A model generated the notes under the pieces. That model made no database searches. It was not told where the DNA came from and saw only the letters and a program-made list of their open reading frames with translations. Both the position numbers and the translations under genes were made by a program. A DNA stretch of 64,000 bases from Bog-756 sp052326605 (lineage in GTDB: Bacteria > Actinomycetota > Acidimicrobiia > Acidimicrobiales > RAAP-2): assembly GCA_052326605.1 (NCBI GenBank), contig JBKQMB010000096.1:1-64000 (forward strand), in the 5' to 3' direction. Position 1 is the first letter of the stretch. The number at the start of each line of letters is the position of its first letter. Below are positions 25,651-34,767 of the stretch, piece by piece.

Positions 25651-26030
25651 TACGCGAGGCTAGCGTCGGGTGCACGGTGATGGATCCGCCTAGGGTCAGC
25701 CAAGTCCTGGGCTCTGACTGCTAGCCGGACGTGATCAAGCGGGGTTTTGTGCCTCGCCAATTTCAGCCCCTGCGGTCTCCGGCGAACGTCATGTGCGCCG
25801 GAGAAGTCCATCCGGCGGGGCTTGGTGGTGGCAAAAGTTGCATCCGCCCCTACCAGGCATTTCGGTGACACCCGATCAGCCATCCAGGTGTGCGACAGGC
25901 ACTGTGCCGAACTGGATTCAGCTCAGCGGATGAACTCTTCGCGAGCTGCCAGAAATCGCCGGAGTCTTTTGGCGGGCAAGCAATAGCCTCTCTGGGTGTC
26001 GCGGCGATTGAGGTGGAAGAAGTGTGAGCG
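25651..26030. other. Gene-free stretch between SRPBCC and MmpS-like genes
   Basis: No gene supported in either strand. It should contain divergent promoters for the genes at 25650 (minus) and 26031 (plus); no clear consensus is seen. Confidence 0.45.
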
Positions 26031-26510
26031 ATGATGGACACCCCGCCAGGGCCAGGATGGTGGCAGGCACTGGACGGACAATGGCATGGGCCGGAGAGCT
26101 TCCCAACGCCCACACCCGCCCGACCGATCCTGAAGCGTCCCTGGTTCTGGGTTCTGGTAGTCATCGCCGCACTAGTGGCCCAAGTGAGCCTTCATAACTT
26201 CGTCTTCAACAGGCTGGACCGACTTTCAAGGACGCCGATCAGCATCGTCTACACGGTCACGGGTGATGGGTTCGCCTCAGTCTCCTATGACACGTTCACA
26301 AATGGAGACAAGGGCACGGTGCAAGATCCGGTGGTGCTCCCACCATGGACAAAGAAGGTCAACGGGCATCGGCCCTTTGGAGGATTCACGGTCAACTTGA
26401 CGGCCGCGAACCCTACCAAGGTAGACACTTCCATCACCTGTCAGATTTCCGTCAACGGCCGAATGGTTAGTCGGCACACGGCAATCGGCAGTTTTGCCGC
26501 AGTATCCTGA
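26031..26510 (+). CDS. MmpS-like membrane-anchored protein
   Basis: A 159-residue protein in three parts. Residues 7-18 (GPGWWQALDGQW) form the short Trp-rich motif common at the N-terminus of actinobacterial membrane proteins. One transmembrane segment lies at about 36-53. An extracytoplasmic domain from about 68 resembles MmpS proteins (IVYTVTGDGFASVSYDT, LPPWTKKVNG, ITCQISVNGRMVSRHTA). In mycobacteria MmpS assists MmpL exporters, but no MmpL gene is nearby. The start may be ATG 26031 or 26034. Confidence 0.65.
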   Translation: MMDTPPGPGWWQALDGQWHGPESFPTPTPARPILKRPWFWVLVVIAALVAQVSLHNFVFNRLDRLSRTPISIVYTVTGDGFASVSYDTFTNGDKGTVQDPVVLPPWTKKVNGHRPFGGFTVNLTAANPTKVDTSITCQISVNGRMVSRHTAIGSFAAVS

Positions 26511-26789
26511 TCGGCGATTTACTTCTGAGTCGGCGACGATCTAATACGTGCCAGGCCATCGAGACACCTACCGGCCATAGTCCACTGGACCTGGATGACC
26601 TGAGGTCAGCTCACTGCTGCGACGGGTAAATCTGCTGGCACCGACCGCCCCAGAACAATGGATCGAGTTGCGCCAAATCAGACGCCCGTTCAAGTCGTCG
26701 ACGCCGCCACGGTCCCCAGGTTCGGCCGACGTGCTGCCTCCTCGGCTTCGGCTCGACGCCCATCGGGTGCCTGTAGTGAACTTCGACCC

Positions 26790-27248
26790 ATGACCAAGAG
26801 GCTCGAGATCTCCCGTGACATCGCCGCCCCGACCGAGCTGGTGTACGCCGCCATCGCGGACGTGACACGCATGGGCGAATGGTCCGAGGAATGCCATGAC
26901 TGCGAGTGGCACGAGGGCTACGACGGCCCGGTCGTCGGCGCAACCTTCGACGGCCACAACCGCCATGGCGAGCATGAGTGGACCACGCAGGCCAAGGTCA
27001 TCGAGGCCGACCCCGGCCGGGCGTTCGCCTTTGAGTGCTCGATGATGGAGTTCCACTACTCGACCTGGGGGTACCGCATCGAGCCGACCGAGTCGGGATC
27101 CCGCGTGACCGAGTGGAACGAAGATCTACGGCCCGAGTCCGCCATGGAGTTCAGCAAGCAGGTGTCTGGTGTGGATGACCGCACGGAGCGAAATCGTCGG
27201 ACCATGAGCGGCACCCTCGAGCGCCTTGCTGTCGCCCTTGAGGACTAA
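26790..27248 (+). CDS. SRPBCC-family protein (polyketide cyclase/dehydrase-like)
   Basis: A 152-residue SRPBCC domain: TKRLEISRDIAAPTELVYAA at the N-terminus, IADVTRMGEWSEECH for the first helices, then FDGHNRHGEHEWTTQAKVIE and a C-terminal helix. It binds an unknown hydrophobic ligand. ATG 26790 is chosen because homologues start at this point; the frame is open 132 bp further upstream, and no good ribosome site is seen. Sequence differs clearly from the SRPBCC protein at 25171, so this is not a recent duplication. Confidence 0.8.
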   Translation: MTKRLEISRDIAAPTELVYAAIADVTRMGEWSEECHDCEWHEGYDGPVVGATFDGHNRHGEHEWTTQAKVIEADPGRAFAFECSMMEFHYSTWGYRIEPTESGSRVTEWNEDLRPESAMEFSKQVSGVDDRTERNRRTMSGTLERLAVALED

Positions 27249-27391
27249 TCGGCTGGTTCCTCGATTCGTCCCGATGGTGGGCATGATCAGGGGTACGCCA
27301 ACCCGACCTGACTGGTACGTCGGCTCGGTGGGGCACCCTGAGAGCTGGATGCGCTACCCCCCAGCGACGAAGGCCTCCACGGCGTGATCAG

Positions 27392-27796
27392 TCAGTGATT
27401 GGATCGCTTCCGCCCCTGATCGGGTTGGAGGTAGATCCAGAATCTCACAGTGTGCAGACCGAACAGAGCCCCAACGGCGAAGCGACGGGCCATCTCGGCC
27501 GGCCCCGGATCCGCACGAGCACGCTTGCAGGATTCATCGTCGATTGCGGACTGGAGTCCCAGGCCACTTGCGGCAACCGCGGCGGTCAACTCCATCCAAA
27601 GAAGAATGGCCGGCCCTAGCCGAAGGCGGGTGGGAACGCCGGCCACGACCATGGCTGCATCACGGACTGCCAATCCGCAACAGGCCACCTCAGTAATGGC
27701 TGCGCCTCGCCGACCAAGTCGTCGAATGGCGAGCTCCGTGAGCGGGTAACCCGCTGCGCTCAGGCCCAGCACGATTTTCCCAAGTCTGGGATTCAT
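27392..27796 (-). CDS. Small membrane protein of unknown function
   Basis: A 134-residue protein not recognised as a known family. Hydrophobic stretches lie at about 6-20, 33-55, 60-82 and 104-120, so it is probably a multi-pass membrane protein; the C-terminus (QPDQGRKRSNH) is basic. GGAGG 7 bp before the ATG at 27796 supports this start and that the gene is real. It shares no operon with its neighbours. Confidence 0.6.
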   Translation of the reverse strand: MNPRLGKIVLGLSAAGYPLTELAIRRLGRRGAAITEVACCGLAVRDAAMVVAGVPTRLRLGPAILLWMELTAAVAASGLGLQSAIDDESCKRARADPGPAEMARRFAVGALFGLHTVRFWIYLQPDQGRKRSNH

Positions 27797-28084
27797 CCTG
27801 AACCCTCCATCATGCCGAGCGGACCCGTGCCAGAAGTTGCCGGGAATCAATGCTGACGCACGGCGAACAATAGACGTTCAAGACCCTCCCGCACTCCTTA
27901 CCCCGGCCTGCCCCATATCAATGACACTGGTTCGCGGCGTGCCAAACGCTGTCCGACCCAAAGGGTGCTTGCTGTCCGCAAGCGCTACCGGTAGTGGCCT
28001 TGGATCGATCCCAGGTCCTGAGCGCACCAAGAGACGGACCCTGCAGGTTTCCATGATCGACTGACGGGAGTCAAGAGCACGTCC

Positions 28085-28560
28085 CACAAGCCGATCCTCA
28101 ACCGGCAATGCCTGGTCGCCATGCTGGTGCGGCTCGTGACGGGATGTAACTGGGTGGACGGCGAGCGCCTGACCGGAAACGTCGTGTCCGACACCACGCT
28201 TCGGGCTCGGCGAGATGAGTGGGCCAAGGCGGGGGTCTTCGACCAGCTGGCCGAGGCCATGATCGCCGCCTACGACACCGAGGTCGGGCTCGAGCCGGCC
28301 GAGGCACTCGTCGACGGGTCGCTCCACAAGGCCCCCTGCGGCGGGGAGGGAACGGGCAAAAGCCCAGTCGACCGGGGCAAATTCGGCTGGAAGTGGTCGA
28401 TCGCCTCCGACGCCAACGGCATCCCCATGGGCTGTGCGGTGGCGCCGGCGAACCGCAACGACTGCGTGCTGCTGCCCGCCACCTTCGAAGCCGTCGACGA
28501 CCAGGGCCTGCTCGAGGAGATCGAGACCTTGCACCTCGACCGGGGCTATGTGACCAGGGT
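28085..28560 (+). pseudogene. IS5-family transposase, truncated
   Basis: A fragment of a DDE transposase. Two catalytic aspartates with context are present (ALVDGSLHKAPCGGEGTGK and LHLDRGYVTR), plus GWKWSIASDANGIPMG and NRNDCVLLPATFEAV, all typical of actinobacterial IS5-type elements. The part carrying the third acidic residue is missing: similarity stops after LDRGY near 28555 and unrelated sequence follows. The usual N-terminal DNA-binding part is also shortened. Confidence 0.75.
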
Positions 28561-28588
28561 GTGGATCAGTGACTGTGCACCGGTCACG

Positions 28589-28620
28589 GTGGTGCCAGGT
28601 CTTTTCGGACCTGACACCAC
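28589..28620 (-). terminator. Hairpin downstream of enolase-superfamily gene
   Basis: Arms at 28589-28601 and 28608-28620 pair over 13 positions around a 6-base loop. On the minus strand the single mismatch becomes a G-U pair, so the stem is complete in that direction. It lies 84 bp past the stop of the minus-strand gene at 28704. No T-run. It could instead be an end structure of the truncated insertion element. Confidence 0.45.
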
Positions 28621-28703
28621 TCCGGACGGTGTCTCATTGGCAGAAGCAGCGGACATCGCTCTTCCACCTTGTGTCGCTTGCGAGTCGATTTCTGCCAGTG
28701 GAT

Positions 28704-29885
28704 TCACGGGTAGACAACTGCTAGCCCAGCGTCAGGGATACGGTGCTCCTCGATGTAGTCCCACACGATGTCGTAACCCAGGCCCGGTCCGGTCGGCACC
28801 GTGACGAATCCATCCGAGTCCATGGCGTCACTGGCCGTTTTGAGGTATCCCGGGGTGGCGTCGTAATCGACACCCGGGGCGAGCAGGCCTCGCTCATAAT
28901 ATTCGCAGACGTCCTCGCTGGTGGCACCGAGGATCTGGAGATTGCCAAAGCCGCTCATGTGCGGTTCGCACCGCACACCAAATGCCTCGGCGACCGCGGC
29001 CGTCTTCATGGCACCGGTGATGCCTCCTCGCAGTACATCGATTCGGCTGATGTCGGAGGCTCGGCGGGCAATCCAATCGGCCCGGGTGAACAGGCCACCT
29101 TCGGCGATCTCGGGCGAGCAGATCGGGATGGTGAGCTCCTCAGCCAGCTTGATGTACGACGCCACCTTGTGCTCGGGCATCGGGTGCTCGTACCAGTAGA
29201 AGTTGAGTTCCTCGAGTACACGTCCCACCCGAAGGGCGTCGGCATAGGTGTTGTATGTCCCCCAGGGGTCGTACATGAGCACCATGTCATCGCCCACCGC
29301 CTCTCGTACCGCGAGGCAGGTCCTGATGTCCCAATCGACATGGGACGGTCGAGGAGGAGCGACTTGCCTCGTGGTGGGGTCCCAGTAGTAGTGCGAGTGG
29401 ATCTTGTACGCGGTGTAGCCGAGGCGCTTGCACTCCAGCGCATGGGCCGCATAGTCCTCGGGCAGGCCAAGGTTGTTGAAGGTACTGGCATAGGTCCTGA
29501 TCTTGTCCCGGGCACCCCCGAGGAGCTTGTGCACCGGAAGGCCGGCGAGTCGACCGACGAGGTCCCACAGGGCCAGGTCGATCACGCTCATGACGTTCTC
29601 GGGAATCTTGGCGGCCAGAAGCCACTGCCAGATCTTCTCCCGCTCGAGTGGGTCCTGGCCGACGAGCAAAGGTCCGATCAGCTGCGTGATCAAGACCTGC
29701 TCGGTGGCGAGGAGACCATCCTGGTCGCCATGGAAATGCCCGCCGAAGTAATAGCCTTCGGCCCCCTCGTCGCTGACAACCTTGGTGAGCGTCTGGAGCA
29801 CCCGCTGCTTCGGATACGGCTCGCCGTTGGAGAATCGGTCGACGAACGTCTCGAACGGGATGACCTCGAGGCCGGTGATCTTCAT
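28704..29885 (-). CDS. Enolase-superfamily enzyme (mandelate racemase/muconate lactonising group)
   Basis: A 393-residue enzyme with an N-terminal capping domain and a beta-barrel. The catalytic K-x-H is K161-I-H163 (AYKIHSHY); metal ligands are D206 (MYDPW), E233 (YWYEHP) and E259 (CSPEIAEG); H309 (CEPHMSG) is the likely second base. This K-x-H plus His layout fits mandelate-racemase-type acid-sugar dehydratases. The substrate is unknown. Its ATG overlaps the stop of the upstream TetR gene (ATGA), so the regulator probably controls this operon. Confidence 0.9.
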   Translation of the reverse strand: MKITGLEVIPFETFVDRFSNGEPYPKQRVLQTLTKVVSDEGAEGYYFGGHFHGDQDGLLATEQVLITQLIGPLLVGQDPLEREKIWQWLLAAKIPENVMSVIDLALWDLVGRLAGLPVHKLLGGARDKIRTYASTFNNLGLPEDYAAHALECKRLGYTAYKIHSHYYWDPTTRQVAPPRPSHVDWDIRTCLAVREAVGDDMVLMYDPWGTYNTYADALRVGRVLEELNFYWYEHPMPEHKVASYIKLAEELTIPICSPEIAEGGLFTRADWIARRASDISRIDVLRGGITGAMKTAAVAEAFGVRCEPHMSGFGNLQILGATSEDVCEYYERGLLAPGVDYDATPGYLKTASDAMDSDGFVTVPTGPGLGYDIVWDYIEEHRIPDAGLAVVYP

Positions 29886-30523
29886 GACGTTTCTCCCTCC
29901 GGGGTGACGGGCGCCGACCCGAGAAACATTCCATGGGTCAGGAGGTCGTAGTTGGAGGCAGAGCGCTCCCGAAGGAGGTCCGGCTCATAGACGGACCGGT
30001 CGAAATGACTTTGCATGACTGGCTCCATCAGCAAGGTGCCGAGGACGATGAACAGGATTTGAAACGGGCGCCATTGTGCATCCGCGTCGGCCCGCAACCC
30101 GCCAGCTCGTTGCAGTTGTCGCAGACTTTCACTGGTGAGAGCGAGCAGCTGGTCAAAAATTGTCTGGCTCGCCGTGGTTCCCTCGAGCAGCGACCGGCGA
30201 ATGTACTGTCGGATCACGGGGGAAGCTCCGATCACGTCAGCGAGGGCATTGCCCATGGACCGGGAGAGCTCATCGGCCGGAAGTTCCCTCGGAATGCCGC
30301 CAAATCTCTGGAGGAGTGTTTCCATCACGGATTGGTCGACGGCCTCTCGTAGGCCGTCCTTGTTCCCGAAGTGGTGAATGACCAGCCCCGGGGAGCAGTC
30401 GGCAGCGTCGGCGATCGCTCGAACCGAGACGGCGAAGCCCTCGGAACCGAAGAGGCTTAGCGCCGCCTCCCGAATCCTGGTTCGGGCGCTGAGGTCCGAA
30501 TCCTGCACTGTGGGGGATCTCAT
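29882..30523 (-). CDS. TetR-family transcriptional regulator
   Basis: A 213-residue TetR repressor. The helix-turn-helix lies in VSVRAIADAADCSPGLVIHH followed by FGNKDGLREAV, at about residues 32-62. The C-terminal ligand domain is variable. ATG 30523 gives MRSPTVQDSD; the frame is open to 30571. It overlaps the enolase-superfamily gene by 4 bp, and a TATACT promoter-like element for the divergent direction lies 66 bp upstream, so it may regulate itself and that promoter in response to the enzyme's substrate. Confidence 0.88.
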   Translation of the reverse strand: MRSPTVQDSDLSARTRIREAALSLFGSEGFAVSVRAIADAADCSPGLVIHHFGNKDGLREAVDQSVMETLLQRFGGIPRELPADELSRSMGNALADVIGASPVIRQYIRRSLLEGTTASQTIFDQLLALTSESLRQLQRAGGLRADADAQWRPFQILFIVLGTLLMEPVMQSHFDRSVYEPDLLRERSASNYDLLTHGMFLGSAPVTPEGETS

Positions 30524-31553
30524 GCTCAAGGGGATTCTTCCGATCGCTCGACCTGAACAAGCATACACCAATCAATCCTGTCATGCGGTATACTAAACAA
30601 ATGTTCAGCCCCGAAAGGTCGATGGTCCTGGCAGTGGTCCAGCTCAACGGGGCCTCACCGGAAGACGTCTTCAGATCAGTTGAAGGACGGCAAAACCTCG
30701 ATGACCAGTGAACAACAACCCTCTCGAGTGCGACGGCGAGGTTCACACGCACGTTCGTGCCGGTGATCCGCTCATGCGGGTGTTGCCGGCAATCGTTCTG
30801 GGGGTGCTCGCCGTCGGATACCTCGTGACGCGAGTGGCCAGCACCCAGGGTCACCGACCAGCTCATCCTTCAGATCTGTGCCCCAGTGCGCGTAAGCCGA
30901 ACCCGCTGCGGGAACGGTGCAGTTCACGGCCCATGGCCTGGCATAGGGCGTCCGTAAGGGCCGCCCGGTGCACTGAACGGTGAAGGGGGGGCGTGCGGGA
31001 CAGGCTCCGGCCGGACCGTACGCCGCCGACGAGCGGCTACCCGCGGCACCGTCATATGGCTACGGCTCGCTGGGTTCGAGGTCCCCATCAGGCACTGCCG
31101 TCCCACCACGCCCACACAGATCACCCAGATCCGACACGCCAGCCCGGACGACACCGAGAAGCGGCCGGCGAATGCCGAACGACGGATAGGTCGCACGCCG
31201 TCAATCCGCTATGGGCAGGACAGCCGTGATCGAACCCGGCATCGGAGCGGTTGGACCTAGCGCGTAAACCACGCCCCCGCCACGACGTTGTGACAACCGG
31301 CTCTGGGCCGTGAACTCTCAAGGCAAGCTCAGGAAACCACTCTCAAAGGTCGAGTAGGGCAACTGCACAGGGTGTGCACACGGCCGCCCTATGCATGCCC
31401 AGGCCGGTCCGAACCTCTGTCGCAAGGGTGCAGCGTGCAGGCCACTCGCGCCCCGCACGCGTGCATATGCTGCATACGCAAGGGTTGAGTTGGTCCCGAT
31501 AAAAAGTCCCGATAAACCTGTGGATAACGTCGTGGGAGTACGCTGAAACAGCA
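30524..31553. other. Gene-poor stretch, 1.0 kb, left of initiator tRNA
   Basis: Apart from a possible 36-codon frame at 30601 no gene is supported. Near the right end are two copies of GTCCCGATAAA (31494-31521 region). Nothing else recognised. It may be degraded DNA next to an integration site. Confidence 0.4.
30601..30711 (+). CDS. Possible leaderless 36-residue ORF
   Basis: ATG at 30601 begins 6 bp after a TATACT element (30589-30594), so a transcript would start at or near the ATG, as in leaderless actinobacterial mRNAs. The product starts MFSPERSMVLAVVQLNGASP and is not recognised. It diverges from the TetR gene. It may be the broken start of a larger gene that the TetR protein once controlled. 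No ribosome site. Confidence 0.3.
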   Translation: MFSPERSMVLAVVQLNGASPEDVFRSVEGRQNLDDQ

Positions 31554-31581
31554 CGAAAGCCCACGAAATCGTGGGCTTTCG
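31554..31581 (-). terminator. Terminator of initiator tRNA gene
   Basis: A perfect 13-bp stem (CGAAAGCCCACGA and its complement) with a 2-base loop, 24 bp past the tRNA 3' end in its transcription direction. Strong, symmetrical, no long T-run. Confidence 0.75.
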
Positions 31582-31604
31582 GTGGTACTCCATGTTTCCC
31601 TTAG

Positions 31605-31678
<74 letters not shown>

Positions 31679-31773
31679 TCGCAGGAAAAGAATCTAGCAG
31701 GCCGCCGGCCCGGTCGGTCCACGCCGGCTGCTCGCCATGTCGGAGTGAGCCGCGCAAGCGGGCCGGTGGAGGG

Positions 31774-34758
31774 TCAACCCGTCCCCGTCCCCGTCCCCGT
31801 CCCCGTCCCCGTCCCCGTCCCCGTCCCCGTGCCCGTGCCCGTGCCCGTGCCCGTGCCCGTGCCCGGCGAGGTGGTCGTCGTGGTCGTAGTGGTGGCAACG
31901 GTGCCACCGGTCAGTTGCTGCACCTCTTGCAGGATCGACTCGAGGTTGTTGATGTCGGTCTGGTAGGCGCCCAGGTTGCCCGCCTTGAGGTCGGTCTGGG
32001 ACTGCTGGTAGGCGGTCTGGGATTCGTCCAACAGGGCCCGCACCTGCGGCGAGAGGTTCCCGGTCCCACCTTCAGTCGCGGGCGTCGTCGACACCGGCGC
32101 CTGGAACACCTGGGTGAGGGCCGCGGCCAACGTCGGCTGGATGGACGCCTGCTTCCCGTACACGGCGATGACCCGTTGCAGCTCGGGGAATGCGTTCCGG
32201 GAGGACTCCACGTACAGGGGCTGGATGTAGAGCAGCGAGTCGGCCACCGGGATCATCAACACGTTGCCCAGCAACGCGGAGGACCCGTTCTGGTTCAAGA
32301 GCGAGACCTGCTGGGACACGGCTGGTGTCGCGTCGATCTGTGCGGCCACGATGGAGGGTCCGTTGACCGGCGAGTCGCGCGGTGTCACGAACATCTGCAG
32401 CTGCCCGTAGTGGCCGGGGTCGGACCCCGCGATCATGAACCCGGACAAGGTCTGGATCTGGCTCTGCGACGACACAGGAACGAAAGCATCGAGCAGGGTG
32501 AACGACTGTTCGGCCTGGCCCGGCACCCGCAGCTCCTGGTAGATCGGTGCCATGCGGACCAATTGACCGGTGGAGACCTCTTGGCCCTGGGCGTTGGTGG
32601 TGAAGGTGGTGGCCAGGGCCTGTGAGGGCGATCCCGACCCGGGCGACGGCGACAGCGCCCACGCGTCGGCGGCACTGTAAAAGCTCTGCGCCGTGATGAT
32701 GTGGTACTTGCCGTACATGGTGGCCTGCACAGTGAATATGTCCTCGGGATACCGGATGTGCGCCTTCAGGTCGGCACTCATCTTCGACGCCGGGGTGAAC
32801 ATCCCCGGGAAGGCCTTCTCGTAGGTCCGGATGATCGGATCACCGGGGTCCATGACGTAGAAGGTCATGTGGCCGGTGTAGGCGTCGATGACCACCTTCA
32901 CCGAGTTGCGGACGTAGTTGAAGTTTCCACCGAGCCCGCTGCCCGGGGCAACGGCACTGGTGTCCGCGTTCTGCGCATACGGGTAGTTGTCGGTGGTGGT
33001 GTACGCGTCCTGGATCCAGTCGATGTGTCCCCCGATGAGCGCAGGGTAGGGGTCGGCGTCGAGACTGAGGAAGGGCGCGGCCTTGGACACACGTGCCTGC
33101 ACGCCGCGATCGAACATCAGGCGCGACTTGTTGGTGATCTGGTTGGAGATGAGCAGGTTGAGATCGCTGAAGCGGATGGCGAACATCACCTGATCGAAGA
33201 AGGACGAGAGCTGCACGCCGCCGTTGCCCGAGTAGTGGGTCTCGACGTTGGTGCCGCTGGTCAGCTGGAAGTCGATTTCCGGCTGCTTCGTGTTGGCCAC
33301 CACGTACCCGGAGTTGTTGAGCCCGAAGTAGACCGAGGGCTGGGTGACCGTGGCCAGCCCGCTGTTGGAGGCCGGCGGTACGCCCCCGACGGCGAACTCG
33401 GGATCACCGTTGCTGGTGGAGGCGTTGGCCGGCGACACCACCATCCCGTAGCCGTGGGTGTACTGCAGGGTGGTGTTCACCCACGACGAGGACGGGAGGT
33501 CCTGGTCGTTGATCTCTCGCACACCGACGACGGCCGGGGTCTCCGCCCCGTTCACCTTGTAGCGGTCCACGTCCAGGCTGTTGAACTGGTAGTACGAGCG
33601 GATGTCCTGCAGCTTGTCGAAGGTGGGCTGGGTCTGGGTCGGGTCCCAGAGCCGCACGTTGGCCAGTGTGTCGCTGTTGGCCGAGAGCTGCGATGCGGTC
33701 AGCGTCGACGACGCGGGGTAGGCGACGCTCTGGACGCCGGTGAGCCCCATGGCTGTCCGGGTGGCATCTATGTTGCGCTGGATGTACGGGCGCTCCAAGG
33801 TGTTCTGCGCCGGGTTCACCTTGAGGGCCTGCACGGCAGCCGGATAGATGGTCCCTGCGCTGAGCGCCACCAGGAACCACAGGCCGACCCCGAGGATGGG
33901 CAGTGCCCAGCCCTGGCGCCGGATGTTGTAGATGAGCAGGACGGCCGCGGCCAGGGACACCAGGATGAGGAGCTCGAGGGCGGGAAGGCGGGCATGGACG
34001 TCGGTGTAGCCCGCACCCTGGACATACCCGTTGCTGGAGAGGTCCAGATTGAACCGCGCCAGGTAGTAGCCGACGGCCTTGACCAGGGCAAGCAGGCCGA
34101 GGATGACCGAGATGTGGGCCTTCACCGCGGGGCGGACCCTCGGACGCGAGCCCTGCATCCGGATGCCGCCATTCAGGTAGTGGCTGAGCACGGTGACCAC
34201 CAGGACGACGAAAAGGGCCACCAGGGTCCAGTGGACGAGGAACTGTTCGAAGGGCAGGGTGAAGACGAAGTATCCGACGTTCCGGTGGAACTGCGGATCG
34301 GAGTTGGGGAACGACACGCCGTTGCGGAAGAGGATCCAGTTCTGCCACTGCCCGATCGCCTGGGACCCGACGATGAGCGACAGCACGACAACCACGCCGG
34401 CCCGGAGCCAGCGGGAGTAGGGCCCGATCACCTCTCGGTACCTCTTGACGAACTCGTCCTCCGCATCGAGGGAGGGTCCCTTGGGGGCCAGGCGCTCGGC
34501 CACCATGAGGCTGGCCAGCAGCAGCACCGCGAAGATCACCCCGAAGACCACCATCAGACCGCCCTTGATCTCGAAGAGCTTGACCCACACCGAATGCAGC
34601 GAGACCGAGGAGAACCACAGGGAGTCGGTGTAGAAAACGGCGAACGTCCGCAGCGAGGCGATGACCACCACCACGATGACCAGGGCCGCGATGATCCAAC
34701 GGCGGCGACGGTGCTGGGCCGGGCGCGGGACCTGGGGAATGTCGCTGGGAGAACGCAC
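31774..34758 (-). CDS. UPF0182 family integral membrane protein
   Basis: A 994-residue protein. The first ~300 residues hold about seven transmembrane helices; a large extracytoplasmic region follows, then a low-complexity tail beginning with eight Thr and ending in about fourteen Gly-Thr pairs. Function unknown, though the family is conserved across actinobacteria. In Mycobacterium it (Rv3193c) is beside a PDZ protease and a DUF2342 gene, all three also present here. The start is GTG, 9 bp after the DivIVA-domain stop, so the genes are cotranscribed. The tail comes from a hexanucleotide repeat and may vary in length. Confidence 0.93.
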   Translation of the reverse strand: MRSPSDIPQVPRPAQHRRRRWIIAALVIVVVVIASLRTFAVFYTDSLWFSSVSLHSVWVKLFEIKGGLMVVFGVIFAVLLLASLMVAERLAPKGPSLDAEDEFVKRYREVIGPYSRWLRAGVVVVLSLIVGSQAIGQWQNWILFRNGVSFPNSDPQFHRNVGYFVFTLPFEQFLVHWTLVALFVVLVVTVLSHYLNGGIRMQGSRPRVRPAVKAHISVILGLLALVKAVGYYLARFNLDLSSNGYVQGAGYTDVHARLPALELLILVSLAAAVLLIYNIRRQGWALPILGVGLWFLVALSAGTIYPAAVQALKVNPAQNTLERPYIQRNIDATRTAMGLTGVQSVAYPASSTLTASQLSANSDTLANVRLWDPTQTQPTFDKLQDIRSYYQFNSLDVDRYKVNGAETPAVVGVREINDQDLPSSSWVNTTLQYTHGYGMVVSPANASTSNGDPEFAVGGVPPASNSGLATVTQPSVYFGLNNSGYVVANTKQPEIDFQLTSGTNVETHYSGNGGVQLSSFFDQVMFAIRFSDLNLLISNQITNKSRLMFDRGVQARVSKAAPFLSLDADPYPALIGGHIDWIQDAYTTTDNYPYAQNADTSAVAPGSGLGGNFNYVRNSVKVVIDAYTGHMTFYVMDPGDPIIRTYEKAFPGMFTPASKMSADLKAHIRYPEDIFTVQATMYGKYHIITAQSFYSAADAWALSPSPGSGSPSQALATTFTTNAQGQEVSTGQLVRMAPIYQELRVPGQAEQSFTLLDAFVPVSSQSQIQTLSGFMIAGSDPGHYGQLQMFVTPRDSPVNGPSIVAAQIDATPAVSQQVSLLNQNGSSALLGNVLMIPVADSLLYIQPLYVESSRNAFPELQRVIAVYGKQASIQPTLAAALTQVFQAPVSTTPATEGGTGNLSPQVRALLDESQTAYQQSQTDLKAGNLGAYQTDINNLESILQEVQQLTGGTVATTTTTTTTSPGTGTGTGTGTGTGTGTGTGTGTGTGTGTG
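31777..31866. repeat. Hexanucleotide repeat in UPF0182 coding end
   Basis: Eight CCCCGT units (31783-31830) followed by five GCCCGT units (31831-31860), with partial units at both ends; on the coding strand ACGGGG/ACGGGC. It encodes the Gly-Thr tail and runs up to the stop codon. Confidence 0.95.
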
Positions 34759-34767
34759 GGCTGCAGC

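Noticed and set aside
31518..31527. A perfect DnaA-box-like TTATCCACAG (minus strand)
   Set aside because: Only one copy, with no AT-rich unwinding region, no dnaA/dnaN nearby and no box cluster, so no origin is claimed.
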